64,000 nt of DNA from Pteria penguin (taxonomy: Eukaryota > Mollusca > Bivalvia > Pterioida > Pteriidae). How positions within the stretch are numbered: the stretch's first letter is position 1; every line of letters begins with the position of its first letter. The stretch spans positions 64,507,381 through 64,571,380 of the forward strand of contig CM068581.1 in NCBI GenBank assembly GCA_035048485.1. The letters run 5' to 3'. Made by a program: the position numbers and the translations under genes. The notes below the pieces were generated by a model that did no database searches, was not told where the DNA came from, and saw only the letters and a program-made list of their open reading frames with translations. Positions 1 to 13,900 of the stretch are shown piece by piece.

Positions 1-1408
1 CTGCAATCACATAAGGACAGGAAATATTTAAGGTCGTTTCGCTGAAAGTAAGTGCTTCAAATGATTACATGTAATTGTTTCGTCGCTCGTTCAGACTGAT
101 ATGTTTTAGTTTCTTCTGAAAGGTTATAGCTGCCATAAAATATATGATTTATCGATTTATCATATTCACTGTGATCTGCTTCTCAATAATAATCAAACCT
201 CTGATTATGTTTTCCATTTCCATTTTGAAGAGGTACCACGATAATTCTCGTCATATTAGTTAGTTAGCACACGGGTAATTACTGCATAATTCTTACACTC
301 AAACCAACATAATTACTTTATGATCGGAGATGGAAGAACGAGATGGGGATGGACAGGAGTGACGTATGACCTATTTTTGAACGTTTGTACGGATTTCAAG
401 GGAAACAGATGAAAGATATCATCCAATTATCAGTAACCTACTAAATATTCGCCAGGGGCCACAATGAAACTGTTATTTTTAATACTTCTTGATAAATTTC
501 ATATTTCAATCTGATATAGTACTATTCAATTATCACCTGTTATAATTAATATGATTAAAAATGAGTAAAAATTTACAATGAGTAAAATCTAGATACTCAG
601 AGATATGTAATGTCTTACCACGTGCACAGTGCGGCATCGTTGTTATGTGTTTCAATACATAGTGTTTAACTTTTGATATGGCCTTCAAACTTAGGTGGAC
701 ATTGGCTTTGGATATGACAATGACTTAAATGATGACCTTGATGACCTTCATTTAATGTTTGATCCAATAAAGATGAATTATCCAGGAATCCATGAATTAA
801 ACACCTTAAGATGCATAATGCATTAGATTCAGAACAATTTTCTATGCTTACATTTATTGAACATAATTTTCTTGCTGTTTCTCAAAAATATATTTAGATA
901 TTTTCTAATATAAATGCAGAATGTGAAAGGAGCTTCCTATAATGAACTTCCAAAGTTAATAACATGTACATTTATTTGCATGTTTGTCTACATAATGTAT
1001 ATGTTTACCTTGTATAATGCACTTGTGTGTGACCTTGAATGACCTTAAATGTGTTTATATTACTGTATCACCCATGTTTGATTAAGATGATGAATAATGA
1101 ATGAAATATAGTTATTTTCATTATGTTATTCCCCCCCCCCCCAAAAAAAAATGGGTTACCCTTCACTAAGTGTGGGCTTTTTTTCTCAGTAATTCTTAAG
1201 ATATTGTCAGAGCAGATAAAAAAAAATAAAATAAAGTTCTTTTGATAATATGGATAGTAAGAATTTCGACTCTCATAATACTTTATTTCACATTTAGATG
1301 CTAGTTAAAGAAGTATATTGCTTAAAGAAAAATGAGTCGCATTTAAGAATTTTTACAATTAAATACATTTCTTATTTTGTTATTTCAGACATCATTGCTT
1401 AGAAGAAA
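1..1408. other. 5' flank of the FN3 gene, no coding exon recognised
   Basis: No coding exon is recognised here. There is a C run followed by an A run near 1131-1151, and isolated 'gaccttgatgacctt'-like words near 720-750 and 1030-1050 that resemble the repeat array at 26930-27560. A splice acceptor at 1388-1389 precedes the exon with the start codon, so at least one 5' UTR exon probably lies upstream of it. Confidence 0.5.
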
Positions 1409-1917
1409 ATGAAAATGCTTATCTACACGAGATGTATTCAATTATTGGTATGTGCCGTCCTCATGATTATTGTATTATACATATTATTATATTGATATTA
1501 AATGTCGATTGATTTTGAGTGAAAACATGTACATATTTCACAACTTCAGTAATTGTAAATAAAATGAATCATCATAGATTGTCGAACTTTCAACGGTCAA
1601 AATAAAAGAGATCTCCTATCCAATGTAAATATAAAAATATATCGAGGGACACCACACTGACAAATGCTAATTACATGAAATGAATGTTTTCCAGATATTG
1701 TTGATTCCTTCATAAATTGTATTTTTAAAGTAATTAATTCATAGAAGAAGGAAATTTATCAGTTGACCATATTGAAGTTTTAGCCGTGTAGGTTTTCGTT
1801 GATTAATTAAAAGAAGTACACCATTTAGTTTGTAACAGATTTAATTTACTTTAACTTCATTTGACTATTTGTTGTTTCAGATTATTGTGATATATTGCAA
1901 GCCAGCAAAAACTGCAG
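1409..1917 (+). CDS. Signal-peptide exons 1 and 2 of the FN3 gene
   Basis: Exon 1409-1447 (13 codons, phase 0 end) joins exon 1881-1917. Together they encode a basic start followed by the hydrophobic core IQLLIIVIYC and a small-residue region ending KTA, a typical secretory signal. The second exon ends in phase 1, the phase shared by most FN3 domain borders of this gene. The intron 1448-1880 holds nothing recognisable. Confidence 0.65.
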
Positions 1918-4900
1918 GTAACATATTTATTGCTTTTATGTCACCGTACATGCCTTTATTTGTTTCTGAACTAAACATTTGAAAATTTATGTAAAACAAA
2001 TTCTATGTCCCATGTCAATCATACTCTTAAGAATAAGAAATCTAAATGAATAAAATATTTGAAATTTTGACGTTCTTTTTCAAATTGTTATAAATAATAT
2101 TGGTACTCTATTTAAAATTTCTCTCAAACATTGTTTCACAGTCCCAGGTCAAGTGAGAAATCTTACACTTTTACCAACATCTGAAGGCATAACGACTAGC
2201 TGGGAGGCTCCGCTTGATACAAATAACACCAGTATTAAGTATACTGTGCTAATATTTGTGGGGAAAACTAATTCGATTTTCGATTCTACTTTTAATTCGC
2301 CGAATAACAGTTTTACTTCCAGCAGTCTTTACTCAGGTAAGCTTTTAGTAAATATTTCCTTATACTTGGTAACAGCTCTTACTTCCTCTCTCCGGCGCTG
2401 ATCTCAACGTCTGGGTGCGGAAATTTTCAATATTCATAATTTTCACATCCATAGGTTGAAATGAGTGCCATTGTCACATTGCAAATTTTAGAATTATACT
2501 TTTTTCTAACTTTGCAGAATAGAGCTGTTGTTATTCTACTTGTGTTCAGATGCTGTTTTTTTCTGATATATATAAATCAAGGACACTACATTTTTATGTC
2601 AAACGTACTATTTTCGAATATTTTTGTATTTTAATGGCGGGCGTGGCAATCCAAATGAAAAACACAAACCCTCTCACGTACCATTTCCGATTTTTAGATT
2701 GTTAGGCGTTCAATTATTTCCACATTTACATATGTATGTGTTGTATTCAACATCATAAATGCATCATTTTATATTTGCGCAATTTTCAGTAGAGGAAATG
2801 AGTAGAGTAATGAAAATGAACGACATGGTCTCCAAATTAAATAATTTAAATGACAAATAGTAGAATTGTAAGGGCGCAAATATTATTTCGAATGTATGTG
2901 TAAAACTTCGTAAAATTCATACTGGTTATTGTTGTTATTATTGTTGTTTTATTTGTTCATTTATTGCTCTATGACTACATGAATGTGGATCGTTCATATA
3001 ACATTCATCTATGATTTCTATTCTATTTATCTTAACAACAGGATCACAGCAAGCGGCATTATTTGTTACTTACTTTTCAATGAAAAAAAAAATTCTCTCT
3101 CCCTCTTCCATTTCTGTTCATCTAAATGTATTTGCATTATGTATTTAACGATTTTGTCAATAAATAGGCATTAGTATTTTTATGTTGCCTCGTAGTGTTC
3201 GTATATGTACTATTTATAAGTCCTTGGTTTTGATTTCTATATTCAATAACATTGAGATGATTTTTTTCTAGGGAACTGTTACACCCTTTCGGTAACAGCT
3301 ATAAATGATGATGGACCAGGTTATCCAGTGTCAAAATATTTTAAAACAACAGACAGAGGTAATTGTATATGGCGTATTGTTAAGTGTAATATTGTTTGTG
3401 ATATTATGATATACATGTATTTGGAAAAATCCGTATTAAAACAAGGTTGGAAAATTGTCATTTTATATCAGTAAATGCACGTCCAAAGTTTTAATGGATA
3501 TCATCATTATAGTAAAATATTTTTTATGTTTGCCAAGCATTAAATGCAATACCTAAATTCAATTTCCAACTATGTTTATTGTAATTATTGAAATTGTTGT
3601 TGTTGTACTTGTTTTACAATAATTCCAAGATTTATGTAGTATGCATATCTGTATATTATAACAGTACCCGGTTACGTCAGAGGCATAGAAGAAGACATTT
3701 CCTCGACAACCATGAGAATACGATGGAGGAAACCTGTTAATGCTAATGGTGTTATTGTTGCATACAGTGTTACATTATTAGACAACTTAGTGTGCAAGTA
3801 CCAAGCATATATTATATGCACTGACTGTCAACCGCCTTGTCCTGGTGCTATTTCGACCATGGTATTAATTTTAAGCTTTATATACGCATACTGATATAAT
3901 AAAACAATTCGAAACTAGTCTATTTATTTACTTTATTATAATTCTTTAGAATGTAAGTTTTAAACCATGAACATTAAACAAACCATATACTCTGCAAATC
4001 TCTGGCATACGGATGAGTTATCGCTGTTCTTTTAGTCATTCCATAAAGTAATTATAGACTCTCATAATATTTTAGCCTTGGACACATTTTAAAATATCAA
4101 ACCAAAATCAGGTATGTTAATATTGTTTTTTCTTCCCCAGTCAGATGATTATTCACCAGCTGCCATTTCTAATATTCTTGAGAATACTACGTGTTCACAA
4201 ATGTCAAATGACAGTTTTAATCAACACGACTCATCATTCAGCCATGAAGCAACAGGTTTGAAGCCGAACACATTTTACCAAATCTATGTAACAGCATATA
4301 CAATGCAAGGCAAAGGACGCGATTCGGCTGCATATAAAAGAACCGACGAAGATGGTAAGGCGATGGTTTCATTAAATGACATGAATTATCCGGTTGCCGA
4401 ACATAATTATAATTTTGTACTCTATCCATTTGTGCAAACTTTGAGTGTGAGGTAAAAAAAAAAAGATTAGGTGTGCAATAACTTGTACTATATAGAATGA
4501 AATGTTTGATGATGCAAATTCGTTTATTATCCGTTTCAGTTCCAGAACTTGTGCGGAATGTCACTTTAGTGCCTGCTACTAACGAGATAGGGGTAACATG
4601 CAGAAGACCTTCCTCTACTAATGGCGCCATTACCCGGTATGAAGTACAATATTACGCTGAAAGTGGAACAAATTTATGTCAAAACGTGTCTTCGGATTAC
4701 ATGTGGATGAATATCACAGATAGCAAAAAATTGCAAAATCCTGTCGTTGAGGTTGTTATTATGAATCTCCGACCATTTTGGTTATATTACATCCGTATCA
4801 GAGCTTGGACAAGAGTTGGGCCTGGGAATTGGACAATCTGGGCTACTGCAAAAACAAAGCCTTCTTGTAAGTGTTCAAACTCTTATTTCATGAAATTTTC

Positions 4901-7900
4901 TATCAAAAATAAAGCGTAAGACGCAGATGCCCCTTGTGTATGTCAAATTTGATGAATGATTCACTGAGTTTCTTTTTTACAATTGAGTGCAGTAATAACT
5001 TTACAATTAGTTTTCTTCAAATAACCTTATGACCCCTTGCTTCCTAATTTAAATTTGTATCCTAGTTTACTGCTAAATCTGACCCCAAGCTTTCTCTGAG
5101 TTCACTTTAAGTCTGGTTATTTTTAAACATTTTCATCGCTATTCGAAAGTAAGCATAACACCAAAAATTAATTATATTTCTATAACATGCCATTATTATT
5201 ATTATTATTACTATCAACGATGATAATTATTCGCCATAATAGGTAGAATAAAGCCGGCGTGCCCTAGTGGTATCGCGCCCGCCTCCTGATCGGGAGGCCG
5301 GAGTTCGAGTCCCGCTCTGGTAATGTCAGTGTCCTGTCTTTCGGACGAGACAGTAAAAACCGATGCCCCATGTCGTGGTATCCATTGCGCGTTAACGATC
5401 CTTCACTGCTTCGGTTGGGTCCGTTGCAAAGGTCAAAATTTGTATGCCCTGCATCAGGCAGATGCCGTCACCATATTCGTGGTATGACGTTACAATCAAT
5501 CAATCAATAGGTAGAACAACTCACACACACAACTTGTTGAAAGAAACACTTGTTCTGGAAATATCACAATAACCTACCCATTTTAATGTAAATATATATA
5601 TTTCCTGTCTTATTTCAACTTTTCTTGTTTATATTTACATACTGTGGAATATATTCCTCTGAACACAATTACAGCCGTGGCTCATTGTAAATTAAGCGAT
5701 AAACACCAGCATTCCACGCGCACAAGCTATATAACCAAATAATTTTCATTCCATATCGTAAAGTAAATTGAATCAGCAATTTTATATTTTATTTCAACTT
5801 TTCTTGTTTATATCGCCTCTGATAGCAGATTTATTTCTTTATTGTTATGAGAGGGATTTTATGGTTTCTATTCAAAAATCAAAACATTTTGACCTCATTG
5901 ACAAATTTAATAATACTTGCAGATATCTGGATGACATTTTGGTTATCGACAACCCTGAATTCGAACAATTTATATTAGAAATATATCCACCAGAGCTCAC
6001 ATTGAATAAAGCTAATACTTGAGATAAATCTACACCTTTCTTAGATTTAAACATCAAAATTATCAACAACCTAATATATACTAATATTTATGATAAACGT
6101 GAGGATTTTGGATTTCCTATTGTAAATTAACTTTACTTGGATGGCGATGTCCCTCGACTCCCATCATATGGTATCTATATATCTCAATTAGTTCGATTTG
6201 TCAGAGGCTGCACCGATATTTTGGACTTTCATAAACGAAATTTACAAATTACTACTAAACTTTTAACTCAGGGTTACAGATATCACAAGCTAAGAAAAAC
6301 ATTCGGCAAATTCTTCAGATCTTATTCAGAACTTCTGTCTAAATTTGGAAATATTTCTTTTCAACAGTATGTATCCAATGGAATTTCCCATCCTAATTTT
6401 TACGGTGATCTCGTATATAAACTAAGGAAAGTAAAAGGCTCCGATAACGTTATTTTATCATGTAATAAAATTGTCAAACGTCTCCTAAATAGACAATATG
6501 ATATTGAGATCATCAAAAACACTATAGGTCTTGTATTTGGCCCCTCTACAGCCTTATGCAGACTTTTACTTGAACGTTGCACGCTGACTAACAGGGCGGT
6601 GGGGACTATATGACGGGCCTTGTCCACACCTCTTTCAGAGGAGACATGGTCCTGAACCTCGTCCCCTCTGACTGTTAGTCGGGACTCCTACAGATCTAGG
6701 GTCTTAGCTCGCTTTCAGACTGGCAGAGCACGGTTTATCATGTTGATGTCGCATATATTTTTATACCATTATGTTTTTACAATACCTTACGTGTTTATAT
6801 TTTTATGACCTCTCAATATGCGATACCTGTTGACCCTTGTTCTTTACATGGAGGATTATTTATAAATTTTTAAATGTACGTCTTTTGATTGTTCTGCTGT
6901 TACGGTGAGTGGGAAGGTGGGCCCGTAAACCGGTTAACCACACCATTTGTTTGGCTTTTGTCAAATTAAATGACCGTCCTAAGTCGGTATCGTAATTGCA
7001 CTACAATCAAATATTTTTGTAATGTGTTAAATGTTCTATTATATTATTTATATTCATGTATTGTATAGCTCCATGGTGACTTCTGCCACATAACTGAGCC
7101 GGTAACTCCTCTTTTTTCCTACATATTTATTCTGTCATATATTCCCCTGAACACAGTTACAGCCGTGGCTCATTGTAAATAAGCGATAAACACCAGCATT
7201 CCACGCGCACCAGCTATATAACCAAATGATTTTCATTCAATATCGTAAATCAAATTAAAGCAGCAATTTTAAATACAGTTTTGATTAAATTTTTTTTATA
7301 TATATTTTGAAATAATGCCAAATCATTCATGCATGAAATAAATTTATTTGAATCAGGATAACTTCATTATTGAATACATGATAAACGAACTATATCGCGA
7401 AGGAAGTGCGTTAGTAAACGAAATTGCTCGAGAACAAGCACCAAATAAATTAGATATCCAGTGTTTTGGACGCTTTTCTGAGTAAGTAAATGAATATGAA
7501 ATACACTTGCCTATGGCAGTAGGATGTTCAGTTATGACCAACTGTATGTATTTATATCTAATTTCTAAATATTTGTTGTGAATCCTTAAAACTTTTTTTC
7601 AGTGTCAAGCCCGGTACAAGATATTAAATTTGGCCGAGTAAGTGACAGTACCATAGAACTATTGTGGGCAGAACCATGCTATCCTAATGGAGTTATAAAA
7701 CAGTATCATGTGCACGTTTCTTCCTCTGACCGTGTGGAAAACACAGCGGGAAACGAAACTCACATCACCATATCAAACTTACTTCCATTTAAAAACTACA
7801 GCTTTATAATATATGTTGAAACTGAGACCCATGGAAACACTACTGACGGTGCTATGTCTCCAGAGATACAGACTCAATGTGCACGTGAGAAAAGTTATTG

Positions 7901-10900
7901 AAATTATATGAATATGTTGAAAAGTGTAAATGTTCAGTCTTTCTGCCCTATTCTACCTATTTTTCCATAATTTTCAATTGTTATTTATATGCATCAAACA
8001 ATTGCTGAATACTGTTTGAATATAGAATCACTGATGAAAGTAAAAATATAAAACTGAATAAATAGTTGAGCTATTGCTTTAGATATTGATGATTACTGGT
8101 TTAATCACATCAGTACTTCATCAAATTTCAGTCCCTCATCCAGCTAGAGACGTGGTGCTGAAATATAAAACTGCCACTACTCTTACCATCAGTTGGAAGC
8201 AACCCGATCTAACGACGTGTGATACGAATTATACAGCGACTGCTAAGGACATGGGCGACGACTCTTTCATCAAATCATGCTCTACCGCAGGTAATATTGT
8301 TTTCCCATGTTCAATATGTACGGTCTCACGTGTTTATCTGTCTCGTTTTAATATTGTCTTTTTCAAAATGTGGAATTGTGAAAATCAATGACATTAGGCA
8401 AAACTATGGAATAAATGATAGAGTGTAGAACACATGTTAACGTTCATTCCCAAATGTATAATTATGAGGTATTATTTGACATATATGAATACCCTCTAAT
8501 ATTCTTTGTGCATTATTATGGAGTATCTCCCTTACACACAGCTCTGTCCTTAGAATGGTCCTTTGAGCGATGTCTCTTGATTTTCGAATGAGTTGAAACG
8601 AGTTTCCCTGATAAGTTAAAGATCCCTCACAACTACGGATGGATCCGTTGCAGAGATATAGATTTCGTTGGAATCAGTCGGATGTCACCATATGCGTCAC
8701 ATAATTTTGGAGTGACGTAAATCAGTAATCCATATATCTTTAATAGAAAATAAATTTCAGTAGTCGCACAAAACCAATTTTCGTATATATTTTGTCAAAG
8801 ATTCCGTTTAACTTTTCCAATTATATAGCAATTAAACTCTCTTCCGCTAAATATGTAATATTGAGATTGTGAAATCCTGATGATTTTATTCTATACAGAA
8901 ATACATACATTTTCCAGGATTTGATCATGTAGAGTGCACTATCAAAGGACTAGATGAATATTGGCCTTACGTGATCGTTGTAAAAACCTCAACAATTATT
9001 GGAACTGTAGATTCAAGCAACATTACTGTCAAGACCGATTCTGCAGGTAACACAATATAATATGATGTACGTAGAAATAGAGTGCTAAGATACCAAAAGG
9101 TAGTCAAAGAAGCGTGCAATTTTTTTCATAAGTATGATTCAGGGTAGCGTATCATATCACGAAGAAAATAAATGTAATGCAAAATACATAAGGAATGGAT
9201 TCATCAACGTTCGAAGAAGTTCATGAGCACCGACTCTCGCCGCGGATACACAGGTGTTTTGTCTTTCGGATGAGATAGTAAAATTCCAGGTCCCGTGTCA
9301 GATTGGCGTGGCATGTGAAAGATCCCTCACTGCTTCGAGTGGGTCGTTTGCAAAGATATAAATTTCTATGCAATGCATCAGACAGATGGTCTCAGTATAT
9401 ACGTGAAAAAATAATCAATCTATTGATATAACTTTTATCAAAAATATAATTTTTTAATAAAACTAATATAACTACACACTATATTTTAATATTACGTCAT
9501 TAACAACATAAATGGTTTACTTTAAAATACCAAAACACAAGGAAAACCTAGCAGACATATGTGTGTAAGTTAACCTTGTATCATCTTACTCCATGTATAG
9601 AAAATGTTATTTCAACCTTTTGCAGCCCCAGGAAAAGTACAGAATCTTCTTGTTAGAGCTGAAAGTAACGTTACCGAACCCAGAAATCTATATGTGAGCT
9701 GGCAACCGCCTTCACTAAGGGATCGCAATGGCTATATAGGATTCTACTACATATCATACAATAGCACGTCTCACAATATCCAGGTATATCTCCATTATCT
9801 ACATTATTACCAGATACATCACAAAGATATAGAAGGGATTACAATAAACTTGTCGGTTATTACTTTTTGTATTCAATCAATGTAAGTCATAAAGTAAGAA
9901 TGCAGTACATTATATTCTATTATTTCTTATTTTTATACGAAGATATTGTAATATGCTTTTATATCCATTATTAGTTTTCATAAATCCTTATAGAAGCTAT
10001 TTTTCCATGATTTCGAATAATGTCTGTGTATTCATTTTAGTTATGTCTTAAATACACCTTGAAAATATTTTGTAGGGCGTACTTGTAAGTCTACCAACAG
10101 CTCTTACAGCAGTGCTAAAATTGAAAGGAGGACTGCATTATGATATAGAGGTATTATTTCTTCTCAAAAACAATTATTATTTTTACTTGACGTAAGCGAG
10201 TGGTAATATCAACAAGCAGGATATGCTTACTCCTTTAGTACATCTCATCTCATATCTTTTTTTTTTTTTTTGCAAATTATGCGTTTCCTTAGTAGATTCA
10301 CTTTTTATCTAATTGTCGACATAGAATTTGTATGCCCATCGGTTCCATGATTTTGCACTACTTTCTTTCTGTTAGCATATCATTTACTTATACATTTTCG
10401 GCCAAATTTGCAGCACATTGATTACACCATTCTACTGGGCAGTTACTCAATAGTTATCTGCCCTTTACAGATAGATGTCGCGATCGTATCCGCCATTACG
10501 GTACTGAAAAAAAGTTATCGAGATAGTAAAAGGGACCTATGAGCGTAGTGGTTACAACAATATTTGTGTTTATTAACGTTTAATTGATCTGATCGGTGAC
10601 TAGGATTGAAAATTAATAAACGTATTCGTTTTTATAGTCTATTATTAATTTCAGTTTAAAATCTAAATATGAAAAACCAGAGACATATATACACATATAT
10701 GTATATATGTCTCTGGAAAAACAGAAAAATAAAAAGAACCTTTCTCCTGCCTTACAAAAAAGTTGGTCACCAAGCTAAGTTATTTATTCAGTAATGAATG
10801 ATGTATTTATGTATAACAGATTAATTAGATAATTATTAAATAATAATAAAACTTAAAAATACATATCAGAAACATAGATTACTTTCAAAACTTAGTCTAT

Positions 10901-13900
10901 GTATCGGCAAATATCAATATCAACACATAGACCATTTCATAAACGAAGATTTTTTCGTAACTTTTACTCAGATAGATTATCACTAAATTTCAGTATGCAG
11001 ATGAATTGTTGTATCCGGGGATGAGAAATATCATCTACTTAACTATTTCCAAATTCAGACTATCCGTAGTTGCAAAACCTGGGGTTGAAAGTTTCGGAAA
11101 ATCCTTTAAAAATTCGTATATGATCTTTTGGAAAATGACCTGCAGTTCTATGAAAATTGATTACAACTATACAGAGATGATACACCGCAAGTACAGAAAT
11201 CAACTTGTCAAAGATAATTTAGATAAACAATGGTGGATTTAGGGGAGCGGAGGGGTCGCTCGCTCCATCCCCGGCAGTGACCAAAACTTTTACCAAAACC
11301 CTGTATTTTGGTCCATTTTCTGTTAAAATTGACAAAAATCGCCCCTTGAACACCCCCCCCCCCCGGCAAAGGAGGCACTGGATCCGCCATTGGATAAAAA
11401 ACGAACATCAATTCACCTCGTTAATGTTAATTAATGTGTTTCAATCAACATACATGTGTATCAATAATAGTCTTACGGATGATTGGGTTAAACAGCCGAC
11501 ATAAATCCAGTAAGTTTATTGCGTAATACGGACGACAGTTTCGGGAATGTCGCTTTCACTTTTGCGAAGGATACCTATGCTGAGATATTACTGACCGCAG
11601 GTGATAACCTGGTTTTACACCTGTTACATAATCCATTTTCTGTTAGTTCAAGCTACAACTCGGCATTGGGACATAGTTTAAACTGTATTTATTTCAAGTA
11701 ATCATATATACATGTACATAAAAATAATTAACAATGCAATGAAAGGATCTGAAAACAAAGAAAAAAGAGGAGTTACTGGCTCAGTTATGTGGCAGAAGTC
11801 ACCATGGAGCTATACGACACATGAATAAAAATAATATACTAGAACATATAACACATTACAAAAATATTTGATTGTAGTGCAATTACGATACCGACTTAGG
11901 ACGGTCATTTAATTTGACAAAAGCCAAACAAATGGTGTAGTTAACCGGTTTACGGGCAGTAATGCTCATATAAATTCATCTCCTATAGATATATGTAAAG
12001 GGCGATCTGAAAGAAAAACTCAAGTGGGATATATTCTTAATTATTATGTATACATATAAATACTTTTCATTATTTGTTGATGGAGCATGATCTAATAATA
12101 AATATATAAATAAGAGAATAAATCAATAAATAGAAAAGAATTGTAAAGATTATTAACATCAGGTTCCTTTTTGGCATGACGGCAAAGGAGAAAAAGCAAA
12201 AAGAAAAGCAAAGATTAATAAATGAATGAAATGGTGGTGTCTACTAAGCATAAGATACATGTTGCCAAACGGCAAAATGTTGAAAATAGAAGAAGAAATA
12301 ATAATAATAAAATAAACATTGGGACATGGATCGAAGTAACAATAATGGGTATGTCTCTGAAATAATTTAGTTTTGATATACCAGTACTAAACAGTCAATT
12401 ATTCCTAAAATCTCGCATTATAAGCGATAAGATTGAATCTGTCTCCGTTTGCTATCAATTTTGTAAAGTAGTGTTACTAAGGCAACCCATGGCAAATAGT
12501 CTGTATTTCAGTTATAATCACTGTCAAAACAACAAAAAAGAACTTTATTTAAAAAAAACATTGGGTAGTATCAGCTGATGCAAGGACTTGTAAACTTGTG
12601 TAAAAGTCCTTTACTGATGATACGAGGCTACGCTGATGAAAGCCATATTCAGTACCTTAATGGCGGGTAGTCACGTGATTTAAAGATGGCCGCGTCCGTG
12701 TAGTGTATAACGCGATAGAATGGTCTATATCACGGAGCAGTTCTATTGTTCATCTTCACCGGCAGTAGTGGAAATATGGGAATAATTACATTTAAAATTT
12801 TATCTTTTGTGATATGTGATGTTCATGAAATTTACAACAAAAGTTAAACGATTTATCAGGAGTTTTCCTTAGATATATTAGTAGATTCATTTACATGCAG
12901 TTGTAGCAGTACATATATACATATATTACTCTACAGTGTAGGAATCCATGATGAATATGATACATTTGCAATAAAATGATAGCTGATGTCAACGTCATTA
13001 GTTCTACATCACAACCTGTCAAATTAATTTTATAGTATTTTACAACGGATACTTGCTGTGTTACCGTTGACTGAGCAATAAGTTAATGTATACATCATTA
13101 CACGGTATTTAAGACCGATTTGGATTTCTAACTTGTCAAAAGTACTGATATTACCATAGGAACTTGTACTACCATAAGGAATAATACAATATAAAACAGA
13201 TAAAAGTGATCCATTAAACAAATATTCCAATCAAATCACACTAAGAAAAGAAGGAAAACTATCCGATTTAACTTCTTTGACAAAATTTACCACGGTCATG
13301 CTTAGGAAACAAGCGAAAGAACATGTACAGACTGCTCTAATTACTTATCATCTTATGAAGATCTATGCTAACAAAAGACGCAAAGATTAACGAAAGTATA
13401 TTTTCAAATCCTATTATATACATTAAACAAACAATTTACACATTTATCTATCGCTTTTTAAGGTATTTGCATCAACCACAAGAAATGCTACGTTAGAAAA
13501 CAGAGTGAAATTTCCAACAATATATCTTCCCAATGGTGGTAAGATTTTTTAGGGTATCTATTTATTGTCTTATAAAAGGATGCACAACGTATTGAATGTT
13601 GAACAAAAGAAAGGAAGGATGACATCATACTCCGCTGTATGACAAATGTCGCGAACATGCAGAGCAAATAAGAATTAGCAAATGAAAAGATCTCACAAAA
13701 TATTCGATTGTAATGCAATTGCGATTCCGATTTTGGGACAGGCAACTGAAGAGACAATTGTAGCTCAACTGGTTTTGTTAGCCGCTTTACCGGCCCACCT
13801 CACCGCTCACTACAAAAAGAGTACAAACAGGGGAAAAAGTTTTATTTCAAATATAGATATTAGACAGGTAAAAAGGTTTCTTGCTCAACCATGGAATAAT

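Larger units (their letters stand above)
4867..7602. other. Intron of the FN3 gene with SINE and retroelement insertions
   Basis: The 2.7-kb intron between FN3 domains 3 and 4. It holds a SINE (5253-5508) and a decayed reverse-transcriptase element (5815-7110) bracketed by a direct duplication of about 120 bp (5648-5770 and 7139-7258). The last 340 bases look unique. Confidence 0.6.

Noticed and set aside
5253..5330. tRNA gene
   Set aside because: The head has A- and B-box-like words but is followed by the common SINE body, and the same layout recurs in many copies; it is a SINE promoter, not a functional tRNA.
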